Origin: Acidovorax sp.
GTDB taxonomy: Bacteria > Pseudomonadota > Gammaproteobacteria > Burkholderiales > Burkholderiaceae_C
Direction: 5' to 3'
NCBI GenBank assembly: GCA_018780365.1
Contig: JADMJR010000113.1
Location: forward strand, 1 to 47,260
DNA length: 47,260 nucleotides
Of the stretch, positions 1 through 8,500 are shown in pieces (position 1 is the first letter of the stretch; each line of letters begins with the position of its first letter). The notes below the pieces were generated by a model. The model was given only the letters and a program-made list of their open reading frames with translations. It was not told the origin of the DNA and made no database searches. The position numbers and the translations under genes are program-made.

Positions 1-470
1 AACTTGAGGTATTCGGGCGGCTCTTCCAGCGTCTTGAGCATGGCGTTGAACGCCGTGTTCGTGAGCATGTGCACTTCGTCGATCATGAAGACCTTGAAGC
101 GCCCCTGCACCGGCTTGTAGACGGCCTGCTCCAGCAGGCTTTGCACCTCGTCCACCCCCCGGTTGGAAGCCGCATCCAGTTCGGTGTAGTCCACAAAACG
201 ACCACTGTCGATGTCGGTGCAGGCCTGGCACACGCCACAGGGCGTGGCGGTGATCCCGCCCTGCCCGTCAGGCCCCTGGCAGTTGAGCGACTTGGCCAGA
301 ATGCGCGACACCGTGGTCTTGCCCACGCCGCGCGTGCCCGTGAACAGGTAGGCGTGGTGCAGGCGCTGCTGGGTCAGCGCATTCGACAGGGCCTGGACCA
401 CATGCTCCTGCCCCACCATCTCGGTGAAATTGCGGGGGCGGTACTTGCGGGCGAGCACGAGGTAGGACAT
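1..470 (-). CDS. dnaX: DNA polymerase III subunit tau/gamma, 5' part
   Basis: Encodes the N-terminal 156 residues of the clamp-loader ATPase, which loads the sliding clamp at the replication fork; the gene runs off the left edge. The start ATG is the complement of 468-470 and gives MSYLVLARKYRPRNF, the typical DnaX opening. Visible motifs are Walker A GTRGVGKT (about residues 45-52), four zinc-module cysteines (C64, C78, C81, C84) and Walker B DEVH (about 131-134). All hallmark residues of the AAA+ domain present in this stretch are intact. It is divergent from ffs, about 100 bp away. No strong Shine-Dalgarno is visible, but the family start is unambiguous. The tau C-terminal region lies outside the window. 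Confidence 0.97.
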   Translation of the reverse strand, partial: MSYLVLARKYRPRNFTEMVGQEHVVQALSNALTQQRLHHAYLFTGTRGVGKTTVSRILAKSLNCQGPDGQGGITATPCGVCQACTDIDSGRFVDYTELDAASNRGVDEVQSLLEQAVYKPVQGRFKVFMIDEVHMLTNTAFNAMLKTLEEPPEYLK

Positions 471-559
471 GCCGGCGATTCTACGGGCTGGGCCGTGCGC
501 CCCCGGCGCCACCAGGGCAAACAAAACAGCCACTGAAAAATCAGGGCCTTCATCCGACG

Positions 560-565
560 TACAAT
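560..565 (+). promoter_or_regulatory. Putative -10 element of ffs
   Basis: TACAAT, five of six matches to the sigma-70 -10 consensus, ends 6 bp before the first base of the SRP RNA helix at 572. That spacing fits transcription starting at about 571-572. I could not identify a good -35 hexamer at 16-18 bp upstream. Confidence 0.5.
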
Positions 566-571
566 CTGCGG

Positions 572-667
572 TGACGGGCCTCCTCGCATGGTGAAGCGGC
601 CAACCGGGTCAGGTGGGGAACCAAGCAGCCCTAACTGTGGAGTCAGTGCCGGGGGTAAGGCTCGTCA
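572..667 (+). ncRNA. ffs: 4.5S RNA, signal recognition particle RNA
   Basis: About 96 nt, the usual size of the short bacterial SRP RNA. The 5' end TGACGGGCCT pairs with the 3' end AGGCTCGTCA through a closing helix with one G-U pair. The conserved SRP54/Ffh-binding apical domain is present: GGTCAGG, then a GGAA tetraloop closed by TGG/CCA, then AAGCAGCC. The RNA joins Ffh to target nascent membrane and secreted proteins. Its last bases (654-667) form part of a 17-bp sequence repeated at 4017-4033, so an integrative element has entered at its 3' end and kept the mature RNA intact. In the uninterrupted state the closing helix would be followed by the U-rich stretch now at 4034-4048, which may have served as terminator. 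Confidence 0.93.
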
Positions 668-670
668 ACT
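654..670 (+). repeat. Left attachment repeat (attL) at the ffs 3' end
   Basis: GGTAAGGCTCGTCAACT, identical to 4017-4033. It covers the last 14 bases of the SRP RNA plus three more. A direct repeat made of the 3' end of a small RNA gene, with an integrase remnant starting just inside it, is the signature of site-specific integration by a tyrosine recombinase. Confidence 0.8.
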
Positions 671-679
671 CTCTTTTCA

Positions 680-720
680 AAGTTCCTTGTAGATCAAGAA
701 CTTGAGTCCTAGCAAGGACT
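680..720. repeat. Two small inverted repeats just inside attL
   Basis: AAGTTC at 680-685 faces GAACTT at 698-703 (imperfect longer pairing through CTTG and TCAAG). AGTCCT at 705-710 and AGGACT at 715-720 form a perfect six-base hairpin with loop AGCA. They lie between the attachment repeat and the integrase start. They could be integrase arm-type sites, a directionality-factor site or a leader hairpin; nothing in the sequence decides between these. Confidence 0.35.
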
Positions 721-787
721 TACGTCGCTCCTCTTGTATCACTTGCCTGTGTCACATCCCCCCAGACTTTCCCCGGGAGACGATGAC

Positions 788-1088
788 ATGGCGACAGTAG
801 AGGGCCTCAATCGCAGAGGCTTGCGGTACTACCTCAGGGTGGTCATTCCTGAAGACCTTCAGAGCACCTTCCGCAAAGCCCGAGTGAACATCGCTTTAGG
901 CACCAGCGACCGACTGGAAGCCGTCCAGAAAGGCCACCGCCTGAGGGCCGAATGGCTGGAAGACTTCTCCACAAAACGCTGTGCGCTCAACCCTCAGAGG
1001 CTGGCAGCCATTAGCCCAGAACTGTCCAAAGCTTTGGCAGACGCAGCCCGCAGAAGAGTCCTTGAGGAGGACCAGGACCGAAGGCATG
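788..1088 (+). pseudogene. Tyrosine-type integrase, N-terminal remnant
   Basis: From ATG 788 the frame reads MATVEGLNRRGLRYYLRVV and continues for about 100 residues in the style of the N-terminal (DUF6538-like) domain of phage and island integrases. It normally precedes a SAM-like core-binding domain and a catalytic domain with R-H-R-Y residues; both are missing. At 1089 the frame enters the left inverted repeat of the IS and ends at a TGA (1136-1138) that overlaps the transposase ATG. No integrase sequence reappears after the IS, so the rest was deleted, not just separated. Its position directly beside attL fits the enzyme that inserted the element. Assignment to this domain rests on my reading of the motif pattern. 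Confidence 0.7.
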
Positions 1089-2136
1089 GGCTTTGTTGCA
1101 CAAACCCAGTTGCGCGAACTGGTAGCCTCGACGCATGAGTGAACCCCAAGGGCCAAAGACCCGCTACAAGACCAGCAACTGGGCTGCGTACAACGCCGCA
1201 CTCAAGGCCCGCGGGTCGTTGACGATCTGGCTGGACAAAGACATGCCGTGGTACGCGCCTGCCAGTGGCAAGCGCGGTCGCCAGCAGACGTTCACGGATG
1301 CAGCCATCCAGTTTTGCCTGAGCATCAAGTGTCTGTTTGGTCTGGCCCTGCGCCAGAGTCTGGAGCTGATGCATAGCTTGCTGCGTCTGGCGGGTCTGGA
1401 TTGGAGGGTTCCCGATTTCAGCACCATCAGCCGCCGCCAAAAGACACTGCAGGTGCAACTGCCCTACCAACGCAGCACCACGGCGCTGGATCTGCTGGTG
1501 GACAGCACGGGCATCAAGTTCCTGGGTGAAGGGGAATGGAAACGCAAGAAGCACGGGGCCGAATACCGGCGGCAGTGGCGCAAGGTACACCTGGGCATTG
1601 ATGCCCACACGCTGGAGATTCGGGCCATTGAGGTCACGGACAACAGCGTGGGCGATGCACCGATGCTGCCTGAGCTGCTCGCCCAGATTCCGCCCGATGA
1701 ACCGGTGGGCAGCGTCAGCGGGGACGGTGCTTACGACACCAAAGCCTGCCATGCGGCGATAGCGCAAAGAGGTGCGCAGGCGGTGATTCCACCGCGCAAG
1801 AACGGTAAGCCGTGGAAGAAGACCCTGGTGGGAGCGGGCGCACGCAATGAAGCGCTGCGCGCCTGCCAAAGACTGGGGCGGGGGATCTGGAAGAAATGGA
1901 GCAGCTACCACCGCCGAAGCCTGGTGGAGACCAAGATGCACTGCTTCAAACGCCTGGGCGAGCGGGTGATGGCCCGCACGTTTGAGCGCCAGGTCACAGA
2001 ACTGCATGTGCGGGTGGCGCTGCTCAACCGCTTCACGCAACTGGGGCGCCCGGCAACGGCGGCGGTGCCTGTCATGGCATAGCTGCGTCTGGGGCTGGGG
2101 TTATCTCGGCCTGATTCTGGTTTGTGCAACAAAGCC
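1089..2136 (+). mobile_element. IS5-family insertion sequence (IS903-like group)
   Basis: A 1048-bp element bounded by perfect 18-bp inverted repeats GGCTTTGTTGCACAAACC (1089-1106, complement at 2119-2136). It carries a single DDE transposase. The GGC end and the length resemble the IS903 group of the IS5 family. The flanks (GAAGGCATG before, GATCACCTC after) share no target-site duplication, although IS903-type elements normally make a 9-bp one. With the missing integrase C-terminus, this suggests that one end of the IS has taken part in an adjacent deletion or recombination. Confidence 0.9.
1135..2082 (+). CDS. IS5-family DDE transposase
   Basis: 315 residues, normal for the IS903-type transposase. 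The opening region (NWAAYNAALKARGSLTIWLD) is the DUF4096-like DNA-binding part typical of IS5 family enzymes. The catalytic triad is visible: D in LLVDSTGIK (about residue 125), D in SGDGAYDTK (about 200) and E in RRSLVETKMHCFKRLG (about 265), the last being the family YREK-like signature. The frame is complete with no stops. The ATG at 1135 overlaps the stop of the interrupted integrase frame (ATGA), so transcription or translation entering from the element could feed into it. The enzyme cuts and rejoins at the 18-bp ends. Confidence 0.93.
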   Translation: MSEPQGPKTRYKTSNWAAYNAALKARGSLTIWLDKDMPWYAPASGKRGRQQTFTDAAIQFCLSIKCLFGLALRQSLELMHSLLRLAGLDWRVPDFSTISRRQKTLQVQLPYQRSTTALDLLVDSTGIKFLGEGEWKRKKHGAEYRRQWRKVHLGIDAHTLEIRAIEVTDNSVGDAPMLPELLAQIPPDEPVGSVSGDGAYDTKACHAAIAQRGAQAVIPPRKNGKPWKKTLVGAGARNEALRACQRLGRGIWKKWSSYHRRSLVETKMHCFKRLGERVMARTFERQVTELHVRVALLNRFTQLGRPATAAVPVMA

Positions 2137-2151
2137 GATCACCTCTTGGAG

Positions 2152-2733
2152 CTATACCCTCAGGGCCGCCCTAACCCTCATCACCGTCTGGCGACTGGTC
2201 CCCGTAGCCCGAGCGACAGCCGCTACAGCCTCTCCGGCAGCCAATCGCCTGCGGACCTCTTGCGTGCCCTCTTCAGAGAGGCTTCTGGGTCTTCCCAAGG
2301 TCTTCCCTTCAGCCCTGGCACGGGACAGACCTGCCTGAGTCCGCTCTATGAGAAGGTCTCGCTCAAACTCCGCCACAGCCCCAATGACCCCCATGGTCAT
2401 CTTCCCTGCCGGGCTGGTGAGGTCCATCCCACCCAAGGCTAGACAGTAGACCCGGACCCCCCTCCCCTCCAGAGCCTCCACAGTCCTCCGGACATCCATG
2501 GCATTCCTCCCAAGGCGATCCAGCTTGGTCACCACAAGGACATCCCCAGACTCTAGTTTCACCAGCAAGGAGGCCCAACCAGGGCGCTGGGAGGCCTCTA
2601 CGGAGCCGCTAAGGGTCTCCCGAATGACCCTCTGGGGAGAGACCTCAAAGCCAGCCGCAGCGATCTCTCTAAGCTGATTCTCCGTGGTCTGCTCTGCGGT
2701 GGAGACTCGACAGTAAGCAAAGACTCTGGACAT
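2152..2733 (-). CDS. Serine recombinase, resolvase/invertase family
   Basis: 193 residues. [20 protein letters not shown] carries the catalytic serine in YCRVS (about residue 10). [18 protein letters not shown] is the conserved resolvase core, [19 protein letters not shown] the long E helix, and [10 protein letters not shown] followed by [18 protein letters not shown] the C-terminal Hin-type helix-turn-helix. The protein looks complete. The start at 2733 is chosen because GGGAG lies five bases upstream; an in-frame start at 2754 lacks this. The stop is only 15 bp from the right end of the IS. It probably resolves or inverts DNA at the repeat cluster just upstream (2760-2812). It could instead be a relic of a Tn3-type transposon or plasmid, since no partner transposase is present. 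Confidence 0.9.
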   Translation of the reverse strand: MSRVFAYCRVSTAEQTTENQLREIAAAGFEVSPQRVIRETLSGSVEASQRPGWASLLVKLESGDVLVVTKLDRLGRNAMDVRRTVEALEGRGVRVYCLALGGMDLTSPAGKMTMGVIGAVAEFERDLLIERTQAGLSRARAEGKTLGRPRSLSEEGTQEVRRRLAAGEAVAAVARATGTSRQTVMRVRAALRV

Positions 2734-2759
2734 GGGGCTCCCATAAATGTACAAAAAGG

Positions 2760-2812
2760 GTGTCCAAATGTAGATGAGTGTCCAAATCTATGTCAAGCTA
2801 ATTTATGAACAC
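2760..2812 (-). promoter_or_regulatory. Candidate res site / resolvase operator
   Basis: Immediately upstream of the resolvase start lie GTGTCCAAAT (2760-2769) and an exact copy 18 bp further (2778-2787). A related TGTCAAGCTA follows at 2791-2800, and an inverted relative, TTATGAACAC, at 2803-2812. TGTC-type half-sites in direct and inverted arrangement beside a resolvase gene resemble Tn3-family res sites, where the resolvase both recombines and represses its own promoter. The repeats are seen; the binding role is inferred. Confidence 0.5.
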
Positions 2813-2916
2813 CCCATAGAGACCTGTTCGTAAACGGTCGATTGTGGACAACCCTTCAACAGTTCAAACGCTCGCAGAAGTACACTGAGTAGCTCCAAAA
2901 TACCTAGGAACAAACA

Positions 2917-3753
2917 ATGGGGTTTATTTCAGGCTTAAAAGCAAATTGGTCCAAAGCAGGAGCTGCTGCTTCAATTCAGAAGTTCTTCGAGCGAGAGAAA
3001 AGAATGGGCAATCTTCCGGAAGGATTATCCCCCTCGTACATGGCGAACAAACTCGTTGACACCGCTTGGGAAAAATACATTTCCGGTTCAAACGCAACCC
3101 CAAACAAGCTGGCTCTTATCGCAATTAGCACAGCATTCGGTGTCATTGCAATGGAGCAAGCAAATCAACCCGAGATGAGACGGCTAGCGATGTCCGCTCT
3201 TACTTCAGTGATGCATGAAATTTCAACCGCAAGCCAAACCCTAAAGCTTGACTCACGAGATATTTCCTTAATTCAAATGGCAGAAGGAATCTACTTCGAA
3301 CGCACAGAGCCTGCACATCAATTAGACCGAACAATAGTGAACCCATTCATCACATTCCCGGAAAATGAAAAAAAGGCCTTGACACATGCAGCACAACTAA
3401 TAAGCATCAGCCTATCCACATGCAATCACAGTCCAAATGATATTGAAAAAATGACTGCCACAACGTTTTTCAAAGGCTACGCAATTGGGCACTTTGAAGC
3501 CGCACTCCAATCAGCAGGCTGGAATTACAATGGGGTTGGAGAGGCGTTGGTAAAGCTCTCATATGGAGCCTCAAATATCTTTGGTCTTGACGAAAAGAAA
3601 TCTCACCAATTCGTGACCTCCTCAATATCAATGCAAGGCAACACAGATTTCGAAAAGGCAAAATTAGTTGGGGGAAACGAATATTTCGACTTCATCAACA
3701 AAAAAATCAAAGCCCCATTAGGAATAGACAAATATTATCTAAATAACTTTTAA
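2917..3753 (+). CDS. Hypothetical protein, cargo of the integrative element
   Basis: 278 residues, complete frame, start ATG 2917 with AGGA about nine bases upstream. I do not recognise a family. There is no signal peptide, no convincing membrane segment and no obvious catalytic motif. The N-terminus (GFISGLKANWSKAGAAASIQKFFEREKR) could form amphipathic helix, and residues 60-120 look helical. The C-terminal half contains a Gly/Phe/Tyr-rich stretch (FFKGYAIGHFEAALQSAGWNYNGVG). Codon use and composition are clearly more AT-rich than in the chromosomal genes, indicating recent acquisition. It is the only non-recombination gene in the element, so it is presumably the selected cargo. A defence, toxin or regulatory role is possible but not shown. 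Confidence 0.75.
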   Translation: MGFISGLKANWSKAGAAASIQKFFEREKRMGNLPEGLSPSYMANKLVDTAWEKYISGSNATPNKLALIAISTAFGVIAMEQANQPEMRRLAMSALTSVMHEISTASQTLKLDSRDISLIQMAEGIYFERTEPAHQLDRTIVNPFITFPENEKKALTHAAQLISISLSTCNHSPNDIEKMTATTFFKGYAIGHFEAALQSAGWNYNGVGEALVKLSYGASNIFGLDEKKSHQFVTSSISMQGNTDFEKAKLVGGNEYFDFINKKIKAPLGIDKYYLNNF

Positions 3754-4016
3754 AGGGCGCTTCTAGAAAATCGCCTCATTTAAATCAGACAGGCCACTTC
3801 GCCACCCGCTCCCAAAGCCCCCACTCAAAAGACCATCCGGAGGGGGGAACACTGGAGCATTTTTTCTTTTGAATGATCTCGCCGATTTTTTGCCAAACTC
3901 CTACTTCAGAGCCTGCTAGACTTGATCCCTCTATGTGACACCCTGCTGTATCACCAGAGTGGAAGTACAACGCGTAAGCTGTTGATTTCAATGGACTAAA
4001 AACAAGAATCGACGGC
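3754..4016. other. Cargo-gene downstream region without a clear gene
   Basis: Between the cargo gene and the right attachment repeat I see no confident gene. A minus-strand frame at 3785-3991 (68 residues) begins with a possible TTG, has no evident ribosome binding site and matches nothing I recognise; it is probably not coding. Composition is intermediate between the cargo gene and the chromosome. Confidence 0.4.
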
Positions 4017-4033
4017 GGTAAGGCTCGTCAACT
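4017..4033 (+). repeat. Right attachment repeat (attR)
   Basis: Second copy of GGTAAGGCTCGTCAACT (first at 654-670). It is followed by a T-rich tract at 4034-4048 that would have been the original downstream sequence of ffs, and by a hairpin whose arms are TTTTTGCGCG and CGCGCAAAAA (4045-4066). In that hairpin the T run precedes the stem on both strands, so it is not a classical terminator. Confidence 0.8.
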
Positions 4034-4114
4034 TCTTCTTTCTTTTTGCGCGGTCGCGCAAAAACCTCCCTCTCTCCAGTATTTCCATCGCGCGCCGTGC
4101 GCTTCAGCGGCCGC

Positions 4115-5482
4115 TCAAGCCCCTGCGGATTGCCCCAGCCAGCGCAGCGCCCCCGCGCCCGCCACACGGCCGCTGGCCATGCTGGCGGTGAGCAGGTAGC
4201 CCCCGGTGGGCGCCTCCCAGTCCAGCATTTCGCCCGCGCAGAACACGCCCGGCAGCGCCGTGGCCATGAGGTGCGCATCGAGCGCCTCAAAGGCCACTCC
4301 GCCCGCCGTACTGATGGCCTCGTCCAGCGGGCGCGCTGCCACCACGGTGATGGGCAGCGCCTTGATCGCATGGGCCAGGGCCACAGGGTCGTTCATGCCG
4401 TCCTTGCCCAGGTGTTCATACAGGATGCCCGCCTTGATGCCATCCAGGCCCAGGCGGCTCTTGAGGTGGCTGGAGAGCGACCGGGAGCCGCGCGGGTGGC
4501 GCACTTCCACCAGCACACGTTCGGCGCTGTGGTCGGGCAGCAGGTCGAGGTGGAATGTGGCGTGACCATGGGCTTCCACCTCGTCGCGCAGCAGGTGCGA
4601 TGCGGCGTAGACCAGGCTACCCTCCACCCCCGTGGCCGTGACCACAAATTCGCCCCGGCGGCTGAAGCTGCGGCCCTGGCTGTCGGTGAAGCTGAGCACC
4701 ACGGTCTTGAAGGGCTGGCCCACAAACTTCTCGGCAAAATGCGGCGTCCAACCCACCGTGGGTGCGGGCGTGCGGCCCAGAAGCTCTTGCAAAAAGGCGC
4801 GGCGCGTTTCGCCTGCCGGGGCATCGGCGCGCAGCACATCAAAACCGCAGTTGGACGGGCGCAGCGGCGCCACAACCACGCCGCGCTGCGCCAGCAGTGG
4901 CACCCAGGCACCGTCGGACCCCAGGCGTGCCCAGCTGCCGCCGCCCAGCGCCAACACCACCGACTTGGCGGCCACTGGCACCTCGCCCGCAGGGGCGGCA
5001 AAACGCAGGGCACCATCGTCCGACCAGCCCAGCCAGCGGTGGCGCATGTGGAACAGCACCCCCTGCCCGCGCAGGCGCTGCAGCCAGGCGCGCAGCAGGG
5101 GCGCCGCCTTCATATCTGCGGGGAACACACGGCCCGAGGTGCCCACAAAAGTCTCCACACCCAGCCCCTCAGCCCAGGCGCGCAGCGCGGGCCCGCCGAA
5201 GGCCCGCACCAGCAGCTCGATCTGCTGCTCACGCCCGGCGTAGCGGCTCACAAAGGGCTCGTGTGGCTCGGAATGCGTGAGGTTGAGCCCACCCTTGCCC
5301 GCCAGCAAGAATTTGCGCCCCACCGAGGGCATGGCATCGAACACATGCACGGCCACACCCGCCTGGGCCAGCACCTCGGCGGCCATCAGGCCCGCCGGGC
5401 CACCGCCGATGACGGCCACATCGCACTGCAAGGTCTCCGTAGACAGGGTGGGTGTATCGGAAGAAGGAAGGGTGTGGGACAC
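4115..5482 (-). CDS. BaiN/HI0933-type FAD-dependent oxidoreductase
   Basis: 455 residues from a GTG at 5482. The frame stays open further upstream, but that Arg/Pro/Ser-rich extension looks like non-coding high-GC sequence. DVAVIGGGPAGLMAAEVLAQAG (residues 21-42) is the FAD-binding Rossmann motif. GRKFLLAGKGGLNLTHSE (about 55-72) is the family signature of HI0933-like flavoproteins. CAGEMLDWEAPTGGYLL near the C-terminus is the second FAD contact. Family members are predicted soluble flavoproteins; the clostridial homologue BaiN acts in bile-acid dehydroxylation, but the role in proteobacteria is unknown to me. It lies 55 bp downstream of the AddA-like gene on the same strand and may be co-transcribed, with no evident functional tie. 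Confidence 0.85.
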   Translation of the reverse strand: MSHTLPSSDTPTLSTETLQCDVAVIGGGPAGLMAAEVLAQAGVAVHVFDAMPSVGRKFLLAGKGGLNLTHSEPHEPFVSRYAGREQQIELLVRAFGGPALRAWAEGLGVETFVGTSGRVFPADMKAAPLLRAWLQRLRGQGVLFHMRHRWLGWSDDGALRFAAPAGEVPVAAKSVVLALGGGSWARLGSDGAWVPLLAQRGVVVAPLRPSNCGFDVLRADAPAGETRRAFLQELLGRTPAPTVGWTPHFAEKFVGQPFKTVVLSFTDSQGRSFSRRGEFVVTATGVEGSLVYAASHLLRDEVEAHGHATFHLDLLPDHSAERVLVEVRHPRGSRSLSSHLKSRLGLDGIKAGILYEHLGKDGMNDPVALAHAIKALPITVVAARPLDEAISTAGGVAFEALDAHLMATALPGVFCAGEMLDWEAPTGGYLLTASMASGRVAGAGALRWLGQSAGA

Positions 5483-5537
5483 GGGAGGCCTTGCTAAAAA
5501 AGGGGGCGTTGCGCTGCGTGGGGACCGGAAGGACCGG

Positions 5538-8500
5538 TCAAAACAAGGAGCCTTGCGGAGAATCCGCAGGCCCCGGCGCAGCGCAGGCGCGCTCGGGCTT
5601 TGCCGGGGCGACCAGCGCAACGGGGGCGAGAGTATGCCCCACCGCAGGCGCCTGGGCGACCGATGCCCCTCCCGCACCGGGCGCTTCGCCCACGGGCACC
5701 AAGCGCCCATCGCCCGTGAGGAAGGCCGCGTACACGGCCTCGCCCGGCATCAGCGCCGACACGGCTTCGCGGTAGCGCTGCAGTTGCGCCACCAGCGCCT
5801 GCTGGCGCTGGGGCTGGGCGGCGCTTTTGTAGTCCAGCACCCACCAGCCTGCCGCCGCGTCGTCGGCATGTGTCGCGCGGCGCAACACCAGGCGGTCGAT
5901 GCGCAGGCTCTGGCTCTGGTAGTGCAGCGGGGCTTCGTTGATGGCGGTCTGTACCTGGGCTGGGTCCCAGGCCCAGGCCCCCTCCCCGGCCAGGATGCCC
6001 TGTGCCATGCGCGCGGCCAGCTCGGCGGCGGCGGGGGTGATGTCATGGTCGCTGGCCAGCCGGGCGATGCGCGCAGCAGGCCAGCCGTGGGCACGCAAGT
6101 CGGCCAACGGGGCACCGGCCACACCGGCCTGCTCCAGCAGCTGGTGCATGGCATCGCCCTGGCGCGACAGGGGGGTGGAATCGCCGTCGCCAGGCATGGC
6201 CACGGGCGTGGCGCCGCTGGGGTCGGCGGCGGCCGCTGCACCCGGTTTGGTGCGGGCGCTTTGCAGGGCCTCGGGCAAGGGTTGCAGCGCGGCGATGGTG
6301 AAGGTGTCGGGGGTCGCCCCAGCCCCGGCGGCGGGTGCCGGGGCGGTGCCCACATCCACCTCGGTCATTAACGGAGCCAAGGGCGCCAGCCGGTTCCACC
6401 AGCTGCCCGGCGCCGAATTGCTGGGCAACACGGATGACAGCGCCAGGCAGTGTTTGGCGCGCGTCATCGCCACGTAGAGCATGTTCAGCTCCTCGCGGCT
6501 GCGGGCCTGCTGCTCAGCGGCCAGCGCGGCTTCGGCACTGGGCGGGGGATTCGATTCACTGGCCAAAAAAACGAAGGCCGAGGGCACGGTCTGCTCGCCC
6601 GGCCAGTCCACCAGCACGCCCATGGTCTCGGCTTTTTGCGGGCGGGTGTCGGTGTCCAGCAGCAGCACGCAGTCGGCTTCCAGCCCCTTGGCGCCGTGCA
6701 CCGTCAGCAGGCGGATGGCTTGCGCATTGGCCCGGCCGGGCGCGCGCACGCCGCCTTTTTTCATGGCCCGCACCAAGGCATAGGGCGTGAGGTAGCGGCC
6801 GCCATCGTGCTGCAGCGCTGCTGCCAGCAGGGCGCGCAGATTGGCCTGCACCGCCTGGCGCTGGGTGGCGGGTGCGGCGGCGGCAAAGCGGGCGAGCACG
6901 TCGCCATGCTCGTAGATGGCGTGCAGCGCATCGTGCGGCGGCAGGCTGCCCACCCAGGCCTGGTATTGGGTCAAAACAGCCCCTACCGCCTGATGGCCAC
7001 GCCCTTGATGCTCACTTTTTGATAGCAAATCAAACCAACTGCTGCCCGCATGCTCGCTCTGGCGGCGCAGCGTGGCCAGGGCCACCAGGGCCTCGTCGCC
7101 CAGGCCGAACAGGGGCGACTTGAGCGCGCGGGCCAAAGACAGGTCGTGCGTGGATGAGACCAGCACGTCGAGCAGCGCCACCATGTCCTGCACCTCGGGC
7201 GCGTCGAACAGGTCGGCCTTTTCGGGCTGCACGCAGGGCAGGTGCAGGGCACGCAGGGCGTCTTGCATGCTGGCCAGGCGGTCGCGCTTGCGGGCCAGCA
7301 CCAGCACCTCTTTGGGCGGCGTGCCGCTGGCAATCTGCGCGGCCACCCAGGCAGCGGCCTGCGTGCATTCGCGCATGCGCTGGGTTTCTTCGGCCTCGTG
7401 GCGGGCTTCGGTCAGGCTGTCGCGCCAGGCCAGAGGGTCGCGGCCTGCGCCTTGGCTGCCGTCGTCCGCATCGGTGATGGCGGGCAGGCGCAGCAGCTTG
7501 CCTGGGTGTTTGGATTCTGTGGTGTGGTCGCGAAAACCACTCGTTTCGTGCTGCGCCTGGGCCTGGCCCATCACAGCGTTGACGGCGCCGATCACGCCCT
7601 GCGCATTGCGGCGCGTGTGGTCGCAGCTCAGCAGGTCGCCGCCCAGCCCATCGCGCACAAACGCCTGCGCGGCGATGAACACCTGCGGCTCGGCGCGGCG
7701 AAAGCGGTAGATGCTCTGCTTGGGGTCGCCCACGATGAACACGCTGGGCGCGGCCGAACCACCGCCCGAGCCCGCGTAGCCCGACAGCCACGCATGCAGC
7801 GCCTGCCACTGCAGCGGGTTGGTGTCCTGAAACTCATCGACCAGCAGGTGGCGGATGCGGGCATCGAGCCGCTCCTGCACCCAGCCTGAGAGGATGGGGT
7901 CGGCGAGCATGACCAGGGCGGTGCGCTCCACATCATTCATGTCCACCCAGCCGTGCTGCTGCTTGACGGCCACAAACTGCGCAATCAGGCAGCGCGCCAG
8001 CCGGGCCATGCGCTGCTGGTGCTGCCAGGCCTCGTGCTGGCGGCGCGCGGTGAGCAGGCGCTGCAGCTCGGGCTCGGCCTCTTGCGCGGCGGGGAACTTC
8101 TCCAGGTTCTTGGACAGGCGGTCTTCCTTGGCCACGAACATCGAACGGCGCAATTGGTCCAGGCGCTGGTTCAGATCAGCGCAGGCCAGTGCGTCGATGA
8201 TGGCGTCGGCCGCCTTTTGGGGGGTCTTGTTGGCCTCGGCGCCCAACGCGCTGGCACGGCTACGCCAGCGTTGAAGAGCCGCGTCGGTCTGCAAAGCATC
8301 GGCGGGCTCTGCCAACGCGGCCAGTTCGGTGTAGGCCTGCTGGAACGGCGGCACCGAGGCATCGACCACGCCCGCCTCGTCCGCCAGATCGAACTCCACG
8401 CGCTTGGCCAACGCCGCCGCCAGGGCCTTGTGTGTTTGCGAGCGGCCGTGGCGGGCCACCACGGCTTCGTAGTCGGCGCGCAGGCTGGCGCTGTCGGCCA

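Larger units (their letters stand above)
654..4033. mobile_element. Small integrative element inserted in ffs
   Basis: A 17-bp direct repeat flanks about 3.35 kb that differs from the surrounding conserved chromosome. Inside, in order: two small inverted repeats (680-720), an integrase N-terminal remnant, an IS5-family insertion sequence, a serine resolvase on the minus strand with a res-like site, and an AT-rich gene of unknown function. Base composition from about 2755 to 3990 is visibly lower in GC than the flanks. The native sequence resumes at 4034 with a T-rich tract. The integrase is truncated, so the element can probably no longer excise by itself. The direct repeats and gene content are seen; its integrative nature and immobility are inferred. 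Confidence 0.8.

Noticed and set aside
1080-2145. Target-site duplication of the IS
   Set aside because: Neither 9-bp nor 4-bp flanks match on the two sides; reported instead as evidence of a rearrangement.
3785-3991. Small minus-strand frame of 68 codons at the right end of the element
   Set aside because: Starts with TTG, no Shine-Dalgarno and no recognisable similarity; kept only as a note on the gene-free stretch.
4045-4066. Hairpin with arms TTTTTGCGCG and CGCGCAAAAA as an ffs terminator
   Set aside because: On both strands the T run comes before the stem and an A run after it, so it cannot act as a classical terminator. The ffs closing helix followed by the T-rich tract is a better candidate for the native site.
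4046-5497. Long plus-strand open frame opposite the flavoprotein gene
   Set aside because: Low-complexity His/Gln/Arg/Ala composition with no domain; the minus-strand frame has clear FAD motifs.
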